From Rheinheimera soli (GTDB taxonomy: Bacteria; Pseudomonadota; Gammaproteobacteria; Enterobacterales; Alteromonadaceae), in the NCBI RefSeq assembly GCF_021290985.1, contig NZ_JAJOYU010000040.1, forward strand, positions 1 to 38,905: DNA of 38,905 bases, written 5' to 3'. This document shows positions 9,141 through 18,540 of this stretch, one piece after another. The notes under the pieces are model-generated. The model was not told where the DNA came from. It searched no databases and saw only the letters and a program-made list of their open reading frames with translations. The position numbers and the translations under genes were made by a program. Position 1 is the first letter of the stretch. Each line of letters begins with the position of its first letter.

Positions 9141-9574
9141 AAGCTTTGATCCAGCGGGTCAGTTCCGCCAGTGTTACAGTCGATCAACAGCTGGTTGGTG
9201 CCATTAATACCGGCTTACTGGTATTACTTGGCGTAGAAAAAGACGATACAGAATTACAGTTAAAAAAGCTGGCTGATAAAGTGCTGAAGTACAGAGTATT
9301 TTCCGATGAAAACGGCAAAATGAATTTAAATGTGCAGCAAGCTGGTGGTGCCTTATTGGTGGTCTCGCAATTTACCTTAGCTGCAGACACTAATTCAGGC
9401 TTAAGACCCAGTTTCTCCACTGCTGCTGTGCCTGATACGGCGTTGAAGTTGTATCAGGACTTTGTCGGTTATTGCAGAAGTTGTGGTATCGAGGTTGCTA
9501 CAGGTCAGTTTGGTGCTGATATGCAGGTGGCTTTAGTGAACAATGGCCCTGTCACTTTTCTGTTAGAGACTTAA
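9137..9574 (+). CDS. dtd: D-aminoacyl-tRNA deacylase
   Basis: Dtd hydrolyses D-aminoacyl-tRNAs, and also glycyl-tRNA(Ala), protecting translation. The 145 residues match the family's standard length. Diagnostic motifs are [16 protein letters not shown] at the N-terminus, [16 protein letters not shown] (SQFTL, the active-site motif) and [10 protein letters not shown] near the C-terminus (the GPxTF motif whose cis-Gly-Pro enforces chiral selection). It starts inside the pip stop (ATGA). Its last 23 bp overlap the convergent gene on the minus strand. Confidence 0.96.
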   Translation: MKALIQRVSSASVTVDQQLVGAINTGLLVLLGVEKDDTELQLKKLADKVLKYRVFSDENGKMNLNVQQAGGALLVVSQFTLAADTNSGLRPSFSTAAVPDTALKLYQDFVGYCRSCGIEVATGQFGADMQVALVNNGPVTFLLET

Positions 9575-10169
9575 CTTCGTACAGCAGATTCAGATAGCCT
9601 TCGATCGGGTGACACTGATAACTGCGCTCCGTCAGCAATGCTTCCAGTTGCTGATGGTATTCAGGTTGCGACAAATTAATCAAAATGGTTCCGCTTTGCT
9701 CCAATGTCTTTTGCATCGCCTGCTGCCAGCCGTCAAAAAGCGGATAAATATCCCAAAGCACAAAAGACCATTGCTGTTGATTGTTTTTTAGGAAATCCTG
9801 AGCAGGCAGAGCTATTAACTCTTCTTTGCCCTTCAGGCAAAAAAAACGCAGATAAGCATCAATCACAGTCTGATTTAGTTCCACTGTCACCAGTTGAGTG
9901 GTTGGCAACACTGTGGCGATAAAACGGTTGATATCACCGCCTCCCAAGCCTAGCTGCAATACAGACTGTGGTTTAAGCTGTTGTAACGAGCGCAGAATAG
10001 GCACCAGATGTGGCGATAGTGTCGCTGCCGGTGCTAACTGGTTCATCTTACTTTGCATGATGCCGTCCAGATAAAGGCATAAAAAAGGCCCTTCTTCAGT
10101 CAGCTCCAGCCGGGGCGGACCCGATTGGAACCAGACTAACTGTTGTATAGCGTCAGGTTTTTGTTCCAC
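9552..10169 (-). CDS. Spermidine-synthase-like / class I methyltransferase-fold protein
   Basis: The 205-residue protein carries a Rossmann-type SAM-binding motif, [14 protein letters not shown], at about residues 66-80, followed by [13 protein letters not shown] (acidic residue at the end of strand 2) and [15 protein letters not shown] (strand 4). This resembles the core of spermidine synthase-like proteins, but it is shorter than true SpeE (about 290 residues) and lacks the N-terminal beta-stranded domain. A polyamine role is therefore not supported, and it is best called a putative methyltransferase-fold protein. It is convergent with dtd, with a 23-bp overlap of the 3' ends, and divergent from the GNAT fusion gene at 10205. 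Confidence 0.72.
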   Translation of the reverse strand: MEQKPDAIQQLVWFQSGPPRLELTEEGPFLCLYLDGIMQSKMNQLAPAATLSPHLVPILRSLQQLKPQSVLQLGLGGGDINRFIATVLPTTQLVTVELNQTVIDAYLRFFCLKGKEELIALPAQDFLKNNQQQWSFVLWDIYPLFDGWQQAMQKTLEQSGTILINLSQPEYHQQLEALLTERSYQCHPIEGYLNLLYEVKSLTEK

Positions 10170-10204
10170 AATACCCTCAAATCAACTGACTACAGGACGA
10201 CGAA

Positions 10205-11104
10205 GTGAACTGGCAGCTTAGCGCCCCACAGACTGAAGCTCAATGGTTAGCTTATTATCAATTACGCTGGCATGTCTTAAGAGCTCCTTGGGATCAACCC
10301 AAAGGCTCGGAGCAGGATGAGTTGGAGGCAGAGTCTTTTCATCGCATGGTATGCACCGAAGACGGCGAGGTGGTGGCTGTTGGTCGTTTGCATAAAGTAG
10401 ACGAGCAGACAGCTCAGGTACGTTATATGGCGGTGTCGGACCAATGGCAGGGGCATGGTTTAGGCGCTATGGTACTGCAGCAGTTAGAACAGGTGGCGCT
10501 GGAGCAGGGCATGCAGCGGATCATTTTGAATGCCCGCGATACGGCTTCAGGTTTTTATCAAAAAGCAGGCTACAGCTACCTTGAACCCGCCAATTCGTTA
10601 TTTGGTATTGCTCATCATCGTTATGTCAAAACTTTAGGTTTTTCCGCATCCACTGAGCTTCTGCAGCAATGGCTGCCCGAACTACAGCAAACCTTCTGGC
10701 AGAAAATTCCATTGTCGGCCTATATGCAGTTACAGGTGCAGTCGGTGGACAAACATAAAATCTGTTGCAGTGCACCTTTAGATCCCAATATCAACTTACA
10801 TCACACCATGTTTGCCGGCAGTATTTATACACTGGGAACCTTAACGGCTTGGGGTATGGTCTGGTTGTTACTAAAAGATCAGCAACTGGATGGAGATATT
10901 GTATTGGCTGATGCTCATATCCGTTATCTGAAACCTGTTACAGGTGCAGCTGAAGGCCGCTGCTGGCGGCACCAATGCGAACCTGATTTCTCTGCTTTGC
11001 TACAACAGCGTAAAGCCAGGCTGGATATCAAGGTTGATATCTTTTGTGATGATATCCAAGTCGCTGTATTTGAAGGTCGTTTTGCAGTATTACCAAAAAA
11101 ATAG
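10205..11104 (+). CDS. yiiD: YiiD-like bifunctional protein: GNAT domain plus thioesterase-fold domain
   Basis: The 299-residue protein begins at a GTG codon with AGGA upstream. Residues about 1-145 are a GNAT acetyltransferase domain; the acetyl-CoA loop reads DQWQGHGLGAMVL and is followed by ARDTASGFYQKAGY. Residues about 150-299 match the YiiD C-terminal hot-dog domain, with the block DPNINLHHTMFAGSIYTLGTLTAWGM. In E. coli the homologue YiiD (also called FabY or MadA, from memory) has been linked to malonyl-ACP decarboxylation feeding fatty acid initiation. Whether the GNAT half is active here is unknown. A REP-type palindrome follows three bases after its stop. Confidence 0.85.
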   Translation: MNWQLSAPQTEAQWLAYYQLRWHVLRAPWDQPKGSEQDELEAESFHRMVCTEDGEVVAVGRLHKVDEQTAQVRYMAVSDQWQGHGLGAMVLQQLEQVALEQGMQRIILNARDTASGFYQKAGYSYLEPANSLFGIAHHRYVKTLGFSASTELLQQWLPELQQTFWQKIPLSAYMQLQVQSVDKHKICCSAPLDPNINLHHTMFAGSIYTLGTLTAWGMVWLLLKDQQLDGDIVLADAHIRYLKPVTGAAEGRCWRHQCEPDFSALLQQRKARLDIKVDIFCDDIQVAVFEGRFAVLPKK

Positions 11105-11106
11105 CG

Positions 11107-11136
11107 GTAGGGGCGGGGTTTATCCCCGCCCGTCTT
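11107..11136 (+). repeat. REP-type palindrome, copy A
   Basis: The element starts with GTAG, followed by the stem GGGCGGGG / CCCCGCCC around the loop TTTAT, then GTCTT. It begins three bases after the stop of the YiiD-like gene. The same design recurs at 33613-33640 (minus), 33662-33690 (plus) and 38757-38790 (plus). A GTAG head plus a GC-rich stem is the hallmark of REP elements moved by RAYT (TnpA_REP) enzymes. Confidence 0.8.
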
Positions 11137-11256
11137 TAGTTCCATAAGCCACTGTTTTGATATTGAGATATGTAAAGCAAATATCAGGGTTCATTCAGGT
11201 AAAAACTGCTGGCGAATTTGATACTACAGCTATCAAGTCCGTCAGGAGTAGCACTA

Positions 11257-11874
11257 ATGAATAATAAATGGTTGATCAGCTCATGTGTTGCGACAGCCGC
11301 AGGAATAATTGCTGGCGCAACCTACCTGTTATTTTCTGAGTATTCAGTTTTATCCGGCAGCCAAAGCTGGGTGTTAAGTTCCACCTGGTCCAGTGTGATG
11401 TTATGGCTTTTTGTTTCTATGTTTCTGCTGGCCTTGTTGTTTAATATTCTGGCCTTTCTGGAACTGGAACGTCAGGAAGAAGTGCTGAATCCGATGTGGT
11501 GGCCACAAGGTAATAAACTCGGACGGCAGCAGCAACAGTTTAAAGAAAACACTCAACTTTTATTACAGTTCTTTGGCCGTGAAATGGAATCGGTAGAAGA
11601 CTGTGATTCCCACTTTTTAGTCCGTCGTCAGCAACAGGCTTTATTGCTTTATATCCAACCTGAATTGGATCAGGCGCTAACTGTGGCTCAGGTTCGTTCT
11701 GTGTTTCAACAGATGTTATCGCTGAATTGCCAGCGTGGTTTGATTGTCTGCTATCAGAAAATTAATAGTCAGGTACGACTCTTTGCTGCTGAAGCTGGTA
11801 TAGAACTTTTTGACCAGCAACGTCTGAAAAAATATATGAATGCTGAAAATTTCGACCAACTGGCGCTGATATAA
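11257..11874 (+). CDS. Two-TM membrane protein with degenerate Mrr-like domain
   Basis: The start is the ATG at 11257, with GGAG about 8 bases upstream; an earlier in-frame TTG at 11218 is unlikely. The product is 205 residues: TM1 at about 5-27 (WLISSCVATAAGIIAGATYL), TM2 at about 45-67 (VMLWLFVSMFLLALLFNIL), then a cytoplasmic domain. The domain order resembles the restriction-endonuclease fold of Mrr-type proteins: a helix with QLLLQFFG, an alternating strand region (SHFLVRRQQQALLLYI), a helix (TVAQVRSVFQQM), then RGLIVCYQ and AAEAGIELFDQQRLKKY, like the Mrr ending with ALFAxxxGIELIDGxxL. The D-(E/Q)xK catalytic residues are not recognisable. Function unknown; the fold is inferred by eye. 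Confidence 0.7.
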   Translation: MNNKWLISSCVATAAGIIAGATYLLFSEYSVLSGSQSWVLSSTWSSVMLWLFVSMFLLALLFNILAFLELERQEEVLNPMWWPQGNKLGRQQQQFKENTQLLLQFFGREMESVEDCDSHFLVRRQQQALLLYIQPELDQALTVAQVRSVFQQMLSLNCQRGLIVCYQKINSQVRLFAAEAGIELFDQQRLKKYMNAENFDQLALI

Positions 11875-11997
11875 GGCTGTTATCACGCTATATAAAGCTT
11901 TCGTCATGTTTTTATCGCCAAATTTGTCATGATGATCAAGCGTTTACGAATGTTAGACATGGAACGAACAAAGATAACGGATTACACACTTCCTGCC

Positions 11998-12025
11998 TGG
12001 CCAGACACTGTCTGGCCATTTTTTT
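11998..12025 (+). terminator. Strong intrinsic terminator
   Basis: TGGCCAGA and TCTGGCCA form an 8-bp perfect stem (10 bp if the loop is closed further) with loop CACTG, followed by seven Ts. It is in plus orientation, about 124 bases after the stop of the membrane protein gene. Confidence 0.9.
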
Positions 12026-12182
12026 AACTTTCATCCTGACCCTTTCTGATGCTGCCCTCTGCTCGATTTAAACAACAACCCAATAAAACGACTGTGACTT
12101 TGATTTCCAGAATAACAAGCTCGGGATTGTTGCACTTGCCGAAAAGAAAAGAGCAGCTTAGCTATGTTTTATCACCTGAGAC

Positions 12183-12209
12183 AAAAAAGCCAGAGCAATG
12201 GCTCTGGCT
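12183..12209 (-). terminator. Intrinsic terminator of chemoreceptor gene
   Basis: Read on the minus strand, AGCCAGAGC / GCTCTGGCT is a perfect 9-bp stem with a 4-base loop, followed by six Ts (12188 down to 12183). It lies 25 bases beyond the chemoreceptor stop. Confidence 0.92.
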
Positions 12210-12233
12210 GATGGCTTTATTAAAAGATGGGTA

Positions 12234-14261
12234 TTAATGTAACTTGAAGCTGCGCACCGCATTTTCCAGTGTGCCAGCTGCGGTAGCAACCTGAGCGCTT
12301 TGTTCCAATGTGGAGGTTGCACGTTCAGTACTTTGTTCTGCTAAATCCACCATACTGTGCATGCTGTGTTCTATCGCAGTTCCAAGTTGTAGTTGGCTGG
12401 ACGTGGTGGTGGCAATGTTATCGCTGATTTGATGCATGGCTTCAATGGCCTGGTTAATTTCAGCCAAAGCTGTCATCAACTGACTGTTTTGTGCCACACA
12501 GTTATTGGCGTCGGTCTGACCTTTTTCAATCGACTTTACCGCATGCATACTTTGTTGCTGCAAGCTGCCAATCATAGTACGGATTTCATCAGTAGCCTGC
12601 TGACTGCGCACAGCTAAAGAACGGACTTCATCTGCGACCACAGCAAAACCACGGCCTTGTTCACCGGCTCTGGCTGCCTCTATGGCAGCGTTTAACGCAA
12701 GCAGGTTAGTTTGTTCAGCTATGCCACGAATAGTCGTCAGAATGCCGCCTATGTTGTTGGATTCTGCATTGACAGCCTGCATGGTATTACTGGTGTCATT
12801 CAGTTGCTGTGCCAGCTCCTGAATTAGCCTGTTGTTAGCGGCAGATACCTGATCAATTTGCTGACTTTGATTTAACGCCAGCTGCATTTGTTGCTGCGCC
12901 TGGTCTGCTTGTTCGGCGATCTGATGCGTATTGGTGGCCAGTTGTTGAGTGATACCGTTTACTTCTGCCACCTGATGATGCTGGGTGCTCAAAGCCTGAT
13001 GAATAGCGCTGACTTCCTGACTGGATAAACGGGCGCTTTGATTGAGCTCCAGCACTCCTTGTTGTATTTGCTCAATCAGTTGCCGCAGGGCTTTGATCAG
13101 GGTGTTGACGTTGGCAGATAACTCACCAAATTCATCGTCGGAATTAATGGTTAGCTCCCGGCTTAAATCGCCTTGCGCGATACGATCCAGCACTCTGTTG
13201 ATACCGGACAAAGGCGTGATCATGGCTTTGATAGTCAGATAAGCTGCACCTACAGCTAAGCCAACCAAAACAATCAGCATAATCACAGCGCGAATAGTAC
13301 CGGAGTTTAAAGCTGAAGACAGATCCTGCTGCAACGAATTAAACTGACTGTCAGCCTGACTAATCATTTGATCTAAAGCTGCAACAGCCTGGGTCACCTG
13401 CTGCTCGGACAGGTCCAGTTGTTGCCGTGCCGCTTGCAGTTGTTTCACCTGCAACAACTTGATACTGACCAGGTTATTTTCGTCTTCAACCCTGGTTTTG
13501 GCTTCATCCAGTTGAGCTAAGAAATCCTGCCATAAATCATCAGCAGCCACTTGTTTGACAATATTGGCGATGTAATCCAGATTGCCTTGCATATCACTAA
13601 AGGCAAACTCCAAGTTTTCCTGGCTGGTCGTGAGTTGTTCCGGATCGGTCATAGCCGCGATTTCACGTACAGTTTTTAGCAAACCCAAAAGCTGACCATC
13701 TACCCGGCCAGCTGCGCCTTCCAGTAATTCCATTTGGCTGGTTTTACCCGGCGCTTCCAAAAAGGAGATATCCACTAAGGTAGCGCCAGCGGCATCAATC
13801 AGGTTTTCCAGCTCTTTCAGTTCTGCCGCTGCCTGTTCACCCTGTGTTATGGCTTCTAAACGGGCTTTAAACAGTTGTTCAACAGCTTGCTGATAGGCCT
13901 GATAAGTTTGCTGAGCTTCAGTTAAAGGCTTTTGTAACGTAGGTTCTTTGGCAACTAAAGGCGTCAGACTGGCCATTCTGTTGCGATAAACCTCGGCCGC
14001 CTGAGTAAATTCGTTTTGATAACTTTTAATTTTGCTGGCATCTTCTGCTGTGTAACCCAAAGCAGATAACTTGGCGAGTTTAAGTAACTGAATTTGCGCC
14101 ATATTGCTTTGCTGTTGCACAGGCACTGCCGTTTCATTCATCTGGCTGCTGGTGCTGTTGACTACTGCAAAACTCCAGAGCGAGGATAAACTGGCGACTA
14201 ATAACAGCAAGGCAATAAAGCCAAAGCCCAGATAAATTTTATGTGCGACACGAAGTTTCAT
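12234..14261 (-). CDS. Methyl-accepting chemotaxis protein
   Basis: The start is the ATG at 14261 ([15 protein letters not shown]) rather than the TTG two codons earlier, giving 675 residues. TM1 is at about 10-32, then a long, Gln-rich helical periplasmic sensor of about 290 residues, TM2 at about 325-345 ([20 protein letters not shown]), a HAMP domain ([20 protein letters not shown]) and the signalling domain. The conserved receptor tip reads [20 protein letters not shown] followed by [19 protein letters not shown]. The C-terminus has no CheR-tethering pentapeptide. The all-helical sensor region suggests a four-helix-bundle type, but the ligand is unknown. No che genes lie nearby, so it must signal to a chemotaxis pathway encoded elsewhere. 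Confidence 0.93.
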   Translation of the reverse strand: MKLRVAHKIYLGFGFIALLLLVASLSSLWSFAVVNSTSSQMNETAVPVQQQSNMAQIQLLKLAKLSALGYTAEDASKIKSYQNEFTQAAEVYRNRMASLTPLVAKEPTLQKPLTEAQQTYQAYQQAVEQLFKARLEAITQGEQAAAELKELENLIDAAGATLVDISFLEAPGKTSQMELLEGAAGRVDGQLLGLLKTVREIAAMTDPEQLTTSQENLEFAFSDMQGNLDYIANIVKQVAADDLWQDFLAQLDEAKTRVEDENNLVSIKLLQVKQLQAARQQLDLSEQQVTQAVAALDQMISQADSQFNSLQQDLSSALNSGTIRAVIMLIVLVGLAVGAAYLTIKAMITPLSGINRVLDRIAQGDLSRELTINSDDEFGELSANVNTLIKALRQLIEQIQQGVLELNQSARLSSQEVSAIHQALSTQHHQVAEVNGITQQLATNTHQIAEQADQAQQQMQLALNQSQQIDQVSAANNRLIQELAQQLNDTSNTMQAVNAESNNIGGILTTIRGIAEQTNLLALNAAIEAARAGEQGRGFAVVADEVRSLAVRSQQATDEIRTMIGSLQQQSMHAVKSIEKGQTDANNCVAQNSQLMTALAEINQAIEAMHQISDNIATTTSSQLQLGTAIEHSMHSMVDLAEQSTERATSTLEQSAQVATAAGTLENAVRSFKLH

Positions 14262-14390
14262 AGACAAATTCCAACTGCTGTTATGGTTTTAGTATTGGTT
14301 AGAAATAAGGCAATAGGTATATACGCAGCTGAAACTAACAAAGTTTTTTTAACTGGTCCAGCCAGATTGGTGCAAATTTAGTTTTTTCTG

Positions 14391-14421
14391 ATAAAAAAAG
14401 AGCACCAACTTGGTGCTCTTT
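14391..14421 (-). terminator. Intrinsic terminator of hutCUH operon
   Basis: The stem AAAGAGCACC / GGTGCTCTTT (loop AACTT) is followed on the minus strand by seven Ts. It is about 28 bases beyond the hutH stop and ends the minus-strand hut transcript. Confidence 0.93.
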
Positions 14422-14448
14422 GTTAGAAAGTGTAATTAAACTAATGGT

Positions 14449-15984
14449 TTAGAAACTGCTTAGTAAATTAGCAGGTAGTAAAGTATTTAAGCTGCCATGA
14501 CGCAACAGTTCAGCGGCTTTTTCGATATCAGGTGCAAAGTAGCGATCAACATCATAGAAGCTAACTTCCTGACGTAATACGGCTTTTGCTTGTTCTACCG
14601 CAGCAGCGCCTTTTAATGGTGCACGGAAGTCTAAACCCTGAGCTGCCGCCAGATATTCAACCGCCAATACGCCAAGTGTATTTTCTGCCATATCCGCTAA
14701 ACGACGGGCAGCAAAAGTGGCCATAGACACATGATCTTCCTGATTGGCGGAAGTCGGTAAACTGTCGACAGAAGCCGGATGTGCCAGAGATTTATTCTCT
14801 GAAGCCAAAGCTGCAGCTGTGACCTGAGCAATCATAAAGCCGCTATTTACGCCACCGTTATTGACTAAAAAGGCCGGTAACTTGCTTAAATGTGAGTCGA
14901 TCAAAAGTGCCATACGGCGCTCTGAAATAGACCCAATTTCAGCAATGGCCAAAGCCAGATTATCGGCCGCCATAGCCACAGGTTCAGCGTGGAAGTTACC
15001 ACCAGAGATAATGTCATCTTCAGCAGCAAACACCAGCGGGTTGTCGGTCACGCCGTTTGCTTCTACCAATAACACAGAAGCAGCAAAACGGATTTGAGCT
15101 AAACAGGCACCCATCACCTGAGGCTGGCAACGTAAGCTGTATGGGTCTTGTACTTTTTCACAGTCGATATGGGACTCGGCAATTTCTGAACTCTCACCTA
15201 ATAAATGGCGATAAATCAAAGCGGCGTCAATCTGGCCTTGCTGACCACGCACTGCATGAATACGAGCATCAAAAGGTGAGCGGCTACCCATAGCAGCTTC
15301 CACACTCATAGCACCAATCACTGAACCTGCGGCATATAAGTCTTCAGCGCGGAATAAGCCTTCCAAAGCAAAAGCAGTGGATGCCTGAGTTCCGTTTAAT
15401 AACGCCAAACCTTCTTTCGCCGCTAAGGTAATTGGCTCTAAACCGGCTATGGCTAAACCTTCTTTGGCGGAGTAAATCTGACCAGCAATACAAACTTCGC
15501 CTTCACCAATTAAAGGCAGCACCATATGAGATAAAGGGGCTAAATCGCCTGAAGCGCCGACTGAGCCTTTTTTCGGAATACAAGGATAGACACCAGCATT
15601 AACCAGTTTAATCAGCGCATTGATCACCAAAGGGCGAACGCCTGAATAACCGCGGGCTAACGAATTAATTTTCAGTACCAGCATTAAACGTACTGTGCTG
15701 TCGTCCATCAGATCGCCAAAGCCAGCGGCATGCGATAAAACAATAGAACGTTGCAGAGTTTCCAGTTTGTCCTGATCAATTTTGGTATTAGCCAGTAAAC
15801 CAAAACCAGTATTGATGCCATACACAGTGCGGTTTTCGGCGACAATTTTCGCCACTGTTGCAGCTGAGGCTTCAATGGCTGGCAAAGCGGCTGGGTCTAA
15901 AGTCACAGTCACTGCATGTTGTTGCACCTGACGCAGTTGCGCCAATGTGAGTTCACCAGGGGTGATGGTTAAAGCGTAAGTCAT
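14449..15984 (-). CDS. hutH: Histidine ammonia-lyase
   Basis: HutH deaminates L-histidine to urocanate, the first step of histidine degradation. The chosen ATG at 15984 has AAGGA about 8 bases upstream and yields 511 residues, the family's usual size. The motif [15 protein letters not shown] contains Ala144-Ser145-Gly146, the tripeptide that cyclises into the MIO electrophile, matching the 142-144 position of the Pseudomonas enzyme. Other family blocks are [11 protein letters not shown] near residue 50, [23 protein letters not shown], and [13 protein letters not shown]. The gene follows hutU after 16 bp in the hutC-hutU-hutH operon. Confidence 0.97.
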   Translation of the reverse strand: MTYALTITPGELTLAQLRQVQQHAVTVTLDPAALPAIEASAATVAKIVAENRTVYGINTGFGLLANTKIDQDKLETLQRSIVLSHAAGFGDLMDDSTVRLMLVLKINSLARGYSGVRPLVINALIKLVNAGVYPCIPKKGSVGASGDLAPLSHMVLPLIGEGEVCIAGQIYSAKEGLAIAGLEPITLAAKEGLALLNGTQASTAFALEGLFRAEDLYAAGSVIGAMSVEAAMGSRSPFDARIHAVRGQQGQIDAALIYRHLLGESSEIAESHIDCEKVQDPYSLRCQPQVMGACLAQIRFAASVLLVEANGVTDNPLVFAAEDDIISGGNFHAEPVAMAADNLALAIAEIGSISERRMALLIDSHLSKLPAFLVNNGGVNSGFMIAQVTAAALASENKSLAHPASVDSLPTSANQEDHVSMATFAARRLADMAENTLGVLAVEYLAAAQGLDFRAPLKGAAAVEQAKAVLRQEVSFYDVDRYFAPDIEKAAELLRHGSLNTLLPANLLSSF

Positions 15985-16000
15985 AGTCTTATCCTTCAAA

Positions 16001-17677
16001 TTAGTTCTGGTTGATCATTGGCAGATCAAGGCCTTGTTCACGGGCGCAGTTTTTCGCTATGTCATAACCAGCGTCGGCATGACGCATCACGCCAGTGCCA
16101 GGGTCATTCCACAATACGCGGCCTAAACGGCGTGCTGCAGCTTCAGTACCGTCGGCTAAAATCACCACACCTGAATGCTGGCTGTAACCCATACCTACAC
16201 CACCACCATGGTGCAAGGACACCCAGGTTGCGCCGCCCGCTGTATTTAACAGCGCGTTTAATAATGGCCAGTCAGACACTGCGTCTGATCCATCCATCAT
16301 GGCTTCAGTTTCGCGGTTTGGACTGGCCACAGAGCCTGAGTCTAAATGGTCACGACCAATGATGATCGGCGCTTTTAATTCGCCGTTTTTCACCATGTCG
16401 TTAAAAGCTAAGGCAATACGGGCACGGTCTTTTAAGCCAATCCAGCAAATACGGGCTGGTAAACCCTGGAACTTAATACGCTCACGCGCCATATCCAACC
16501 AGCGGTGTAAGTGTGGATTGTCCGGGATCAGCTCTTTGACTTTAGCGTCGGTTTTGTAGATATCTTCTGGATCGCCAGATAAAGCCACCCAGCGGAATGG
16601 ACCTATGCCTTCACAAAACAACGGACGGATATAAGCTGGGACAAAACCCGGATAATCAAAAGCGTTAGCAACACCCATATCCAAAGCCATCTGGCGGATA
16701 TTGTTGCCGTAATCCACAGCTACAGCACCTTTGCTTTGCATATCCAAAGTGGCTTGAACCTGAACAGCCATTGAGGCTTTAGCAGCTTGTACTACTGCAG
16801 TTTCGCTTTCAAGGCGACGCGCTTTGGTTTGCTCCATAGTCCAGCCTTGTGGCAGGTAACCGTTCAGTGGATCGTGAGCGGAAGTTTGGTCAGTCACTAC
16901 GTCAGGAATGATATTGCGGGCAACCAATTCTGCGAAGATATCGGCAGCATTGCCTAACAAGCCGATAGAAGTAGGTTTGCCTGATGCTTTGGCTGCTTCT
17001 AACTGGGCTAAAGCTTCATCCAGGTTGTAGGCTTTTTGATCAACATAACCAGTGCGTAAGCGGAAATCGATACGGGATTCATCCACTTCACAGGCAATCA
17101 TATGAAAACCAGCCATAGTGGCTGCTAAAGGCTGAGCGCCACCCATGCCACCTAAACCACCAGTTAATACCCATTTGCCATTTGGCTCACCGGCAAAATG
17201 CTGTTTGGCGATGGCAACAAAAGTCTCGTAGGTGCCCTGAACTATGCCCTGAGTACCAATGTAGATCCAGGAGCCAGCCGTCATCTGGCCATACATCATC
17301 AGGCCTTGTTTATCCAGCTCGTTAAAATGTTCCCAGTTGGCCCAGTTGGGTACCAGGTTCGAGTTGGCCAACAACACACGAGGCGCGTCCGGGTGAGTTG
17401 GGAATACGCCTACAGGTTTACCGCTTTGGATCAATAAAGTCTGGTCGTCGTTTAATCTGTCCAGTACTTCGACAATTTTGTCATAACAAGCCCAATCACG
17501 GGCAGCACGGCCAATACCACCGTACACCACCAATGAAGTAGGGTGCTCTGCTACCTCAGGATCGAGGTTATTCATCAACATACGTTTGGCGGCTTCGGTC
17601 TGCCAGCTCTTGGCGGTAATTTCGCTGCCGCGGGCGGCGCGGATCACACGGCTTGGGTCTAAACGTGGATTACTCAT
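16001..17677 (-). CDS. hutU: Urocanate hydratase
   Basis: HutU uses tightly bound NAD+ as an electrophile to convert urocanate to 4-imidazolone-5-propanoate. The 558 residues match the bacterial enzyme. Visible features are [28 protein letters not shown] (Gly-rich NAD-binding), [29 protein letters not shown], which holds the active-site Cys, and [18 protein letters not shown] near the C-terminus. The ATG at 17677 lies 12 bp after the hutC stop, and hutH follows after 16 bp, so the three genes form one minus-strand operon. Confidence 0.97.
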   Translation of the reverse strand: MSNPRLDPSRVIRAARGSEITAKSWQTEAAKRMLMNNLDPEVAEHPTSLVVYGGIGRAARDWACYDKIVEVLDRLNDDQTLLIQSGKPVGVFPTHPDAPRVLLANSNLVPNWANWEHFNELDKQGLMMYGQMTAGSWIYIGTQGIVQGTYETFVAIAKQHFAGEPNGKWVLTGGLGGMGGAQPLAATMAGFHMIACEVDESRIDFRLRTGYVDQKAYNLDEALAQLEAAKASGKPTSIGLLGNAADIFAELVARNIIPDVVTDQTSAHDPLNGYLPQGWTMEQTKARRLESETAVVQAAKASMAVQVQATLDMQSKGAVAVDYGNNIRQMALDMGVANAFDYPGFVPAYIRPLFCEGIGPFRWVALSGDPEDIYKTDAKVKELIPDNPHLHRWLDMARERIKFQGLPARICWIGLKDRARIALAFNDMVKNGELKAPIIIGRDHLDSGSVASPNRETEAMMDGSDAVSDWPLLNALLNTAGGATWVSLHHGGGVGMGYSQHSGVVILADGTEAAARRLGRVLWNDPGTGVMRHADAGYDIAKNCAREQGLDLPMINQN

Positions 17678-17689
17678 AGGGTTATCTCT

Positions 17690-18415
17690 TTAAGTCTTAG
17701 GTTTGATATTCAGGTGCCCGCCCAGTCGATAGCGGCTGCCTGCAGAGGTCAAATAGGCAAAACTGACAGCGCCGCCCCGGCTGAAGGTGCGGCGTGTTAG
17801 GCGTAAACAAGGTTCAGAAGCGGGTATTTTCAAATGCTGGCGGGTCAGTTCATCCGGCAATACGGCTTCCACTACATGCTCGGCGTCTGTTAAAGGTGCC
17901 ACAGCACTTAAGTATTCATGGGGAGTTTGCAGTACAAAGTCCTGCGCTAAATAATCCGGCACTTGCTCCGGATTGACATAACGGGCTTCCAGTTGCAGCG
18001 GCTGCTGGTTTTCGTAATGCACAATCAATGAAAAAAACACCGGCGCATTGCGGCTTAAGCCCAAAGCTGTAGCGACAACACCAGGGCAGGGCAGACTGGT
18101 CAGCTGCACCAGTTCAGCTTTATGAAAATGGCCACGGCGCTGAATTTCATCGGCAATGTTACGAATTTCCAGCAAGGAGGATTGCGACTTCGGCGAGGCG
18201 ACAAAACTGCCAACGCCCTGAGTGCGATACAACACCCCTTGTTCGGTTAATTCCTGCAAAGCACGGCGTGCAGTCATGCGGCTGACGGCAAACTGGGTCG
18301 CCAGCTCGTTTTCTGATGGAATACGACTATGCTCAGGCCAGGCCGCAGTTTCTACCTGACTCAAAATATAATCTTTGATAGTGGCAAACTTCTTTTGCCC
18401 TGAACTGTTTTCCAT
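17690..18415 (-). CDS. hutC: GntR/HutC family repressor of histidine utilisation
   Basis: The 241-residue protein has an N-terminal GntR winged helix (about residues 8-75: IPSENELATQFAVSRMTARRAL, then YRTQGVGSFVA) and a C-terminal UTRA effector domain (about 90-235), the HutC subfamily layout. Known HutC proteins repress hut genes and are released by urocanate. The gene is first in the minus-strand operon and divergent from hutI. The 12-bp palindrome TTGTATATACAA in the divergent region is the probable operator, so HutC likely controls both directions and its own synthesis. Confidence 0.95.
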   Translation of the reverse strand: MENSSGQKKFATIKDYILSQVETAAWPEHSRIPSENELATQFAVSRMTARRALQELTEQGVLYRTQGVGSFVASPKSQSSLLEIRNIADEIQRRGHFHKAELVQLTSLPCPGVVATALGLSRNAPVFFSLIVHYENQQPLQLEARYVNPEQVPDYLAQDFVLQTPHEYLSAVAPLTDAEHVVEAVLPDELTRQHLKIPASEPCLRLTRRTFSRGGAVSFAYLTSAGSRYRLGGHLNIKPKT

Positions 18416-18448
18416 GACCGGTTTGACGCCTTGAAGTTAATGTAGAGA

Positions 18449-18477
18449 AAAATAGCTGAATTTGGTTGTATATACAA
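18449..18477 (-). promoter_or_regulatory. Candidate hutCUH promoter overlapping operator
   Basis: On the minus strand TTGTAT (18477-18472), a 17-base spacer and TATTTT (18454-18449) form a possible promoter for hutC. The -10 is imperfect, so this is less certain than the hutI promoter. Confidence 0.4.
18466..18477. promoter_or_regulatory. Probable HutC operator
   Basis: The perfect 12-bp palindrome TTGTATATACAA lies in the 125-bp hutC-hutI divergent region. It resembles the TTGTAT...ATACAA-type half-sites known for Pseudomonas and Klebsiella HutC. It overlaps the proposed -35 elements in both directions, which suits repression by steric block. Confidence 0.85.
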
Positions 18478-18493
18478 GTTGATCGGGTAGAAT
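18466..18493 (+). promoter_or_regulatory. Candidate hutI promoter overlapping operator
   Basis: TTGTAT (18466-18471), a 16-base spacer and TAGAAT (18488-18493) form a plausible sigma-70 promoter about 48 bases before the hutI ATG. The -35 is the left half of the HutC palindrome. Confidence 0.6.
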
Positions 18494-18540
18494 TAATTTC
18501 AGCGCTGAAAAATCAGGCCAAACGCCATGAAGGGGATGAA

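Larger units (their letters stand above)
11875..12233. other. 359-bp intergenic region
   Basis: The stretch lies between the Mrr-like membrane protein gene and the convergent chemoreceptor gene. It holds two good intrinsic terminators: one in plus sense (11998-12025) and one in minus sense (12183-12209). About 120 bases separate the membrane-protein stop from the plus terminator, enough for a short untranslated tail or a small RNA, but no convincing internal promoter was seen. The open frame at 12049-12237 overlaps the minus terminator and has no ribosome site, so it is not called. Confidence 0.6.

Noticed and set aside
9552-10169. Calling this gene spermidine synthase (speE)
   Set aside because: The SAM-binding core is similar, but the protein is about 90 residues too short and lacks the N-terminal domain; no polyamine gene is adjacent.
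12049-12237. 62-codon open frame in the gap before the chemoreceptor
   Set aside because: It has no ribosome site, overlaps the chemoreceptor's intrinsic terminator and 3' end, and its product resembles no protein family I know.
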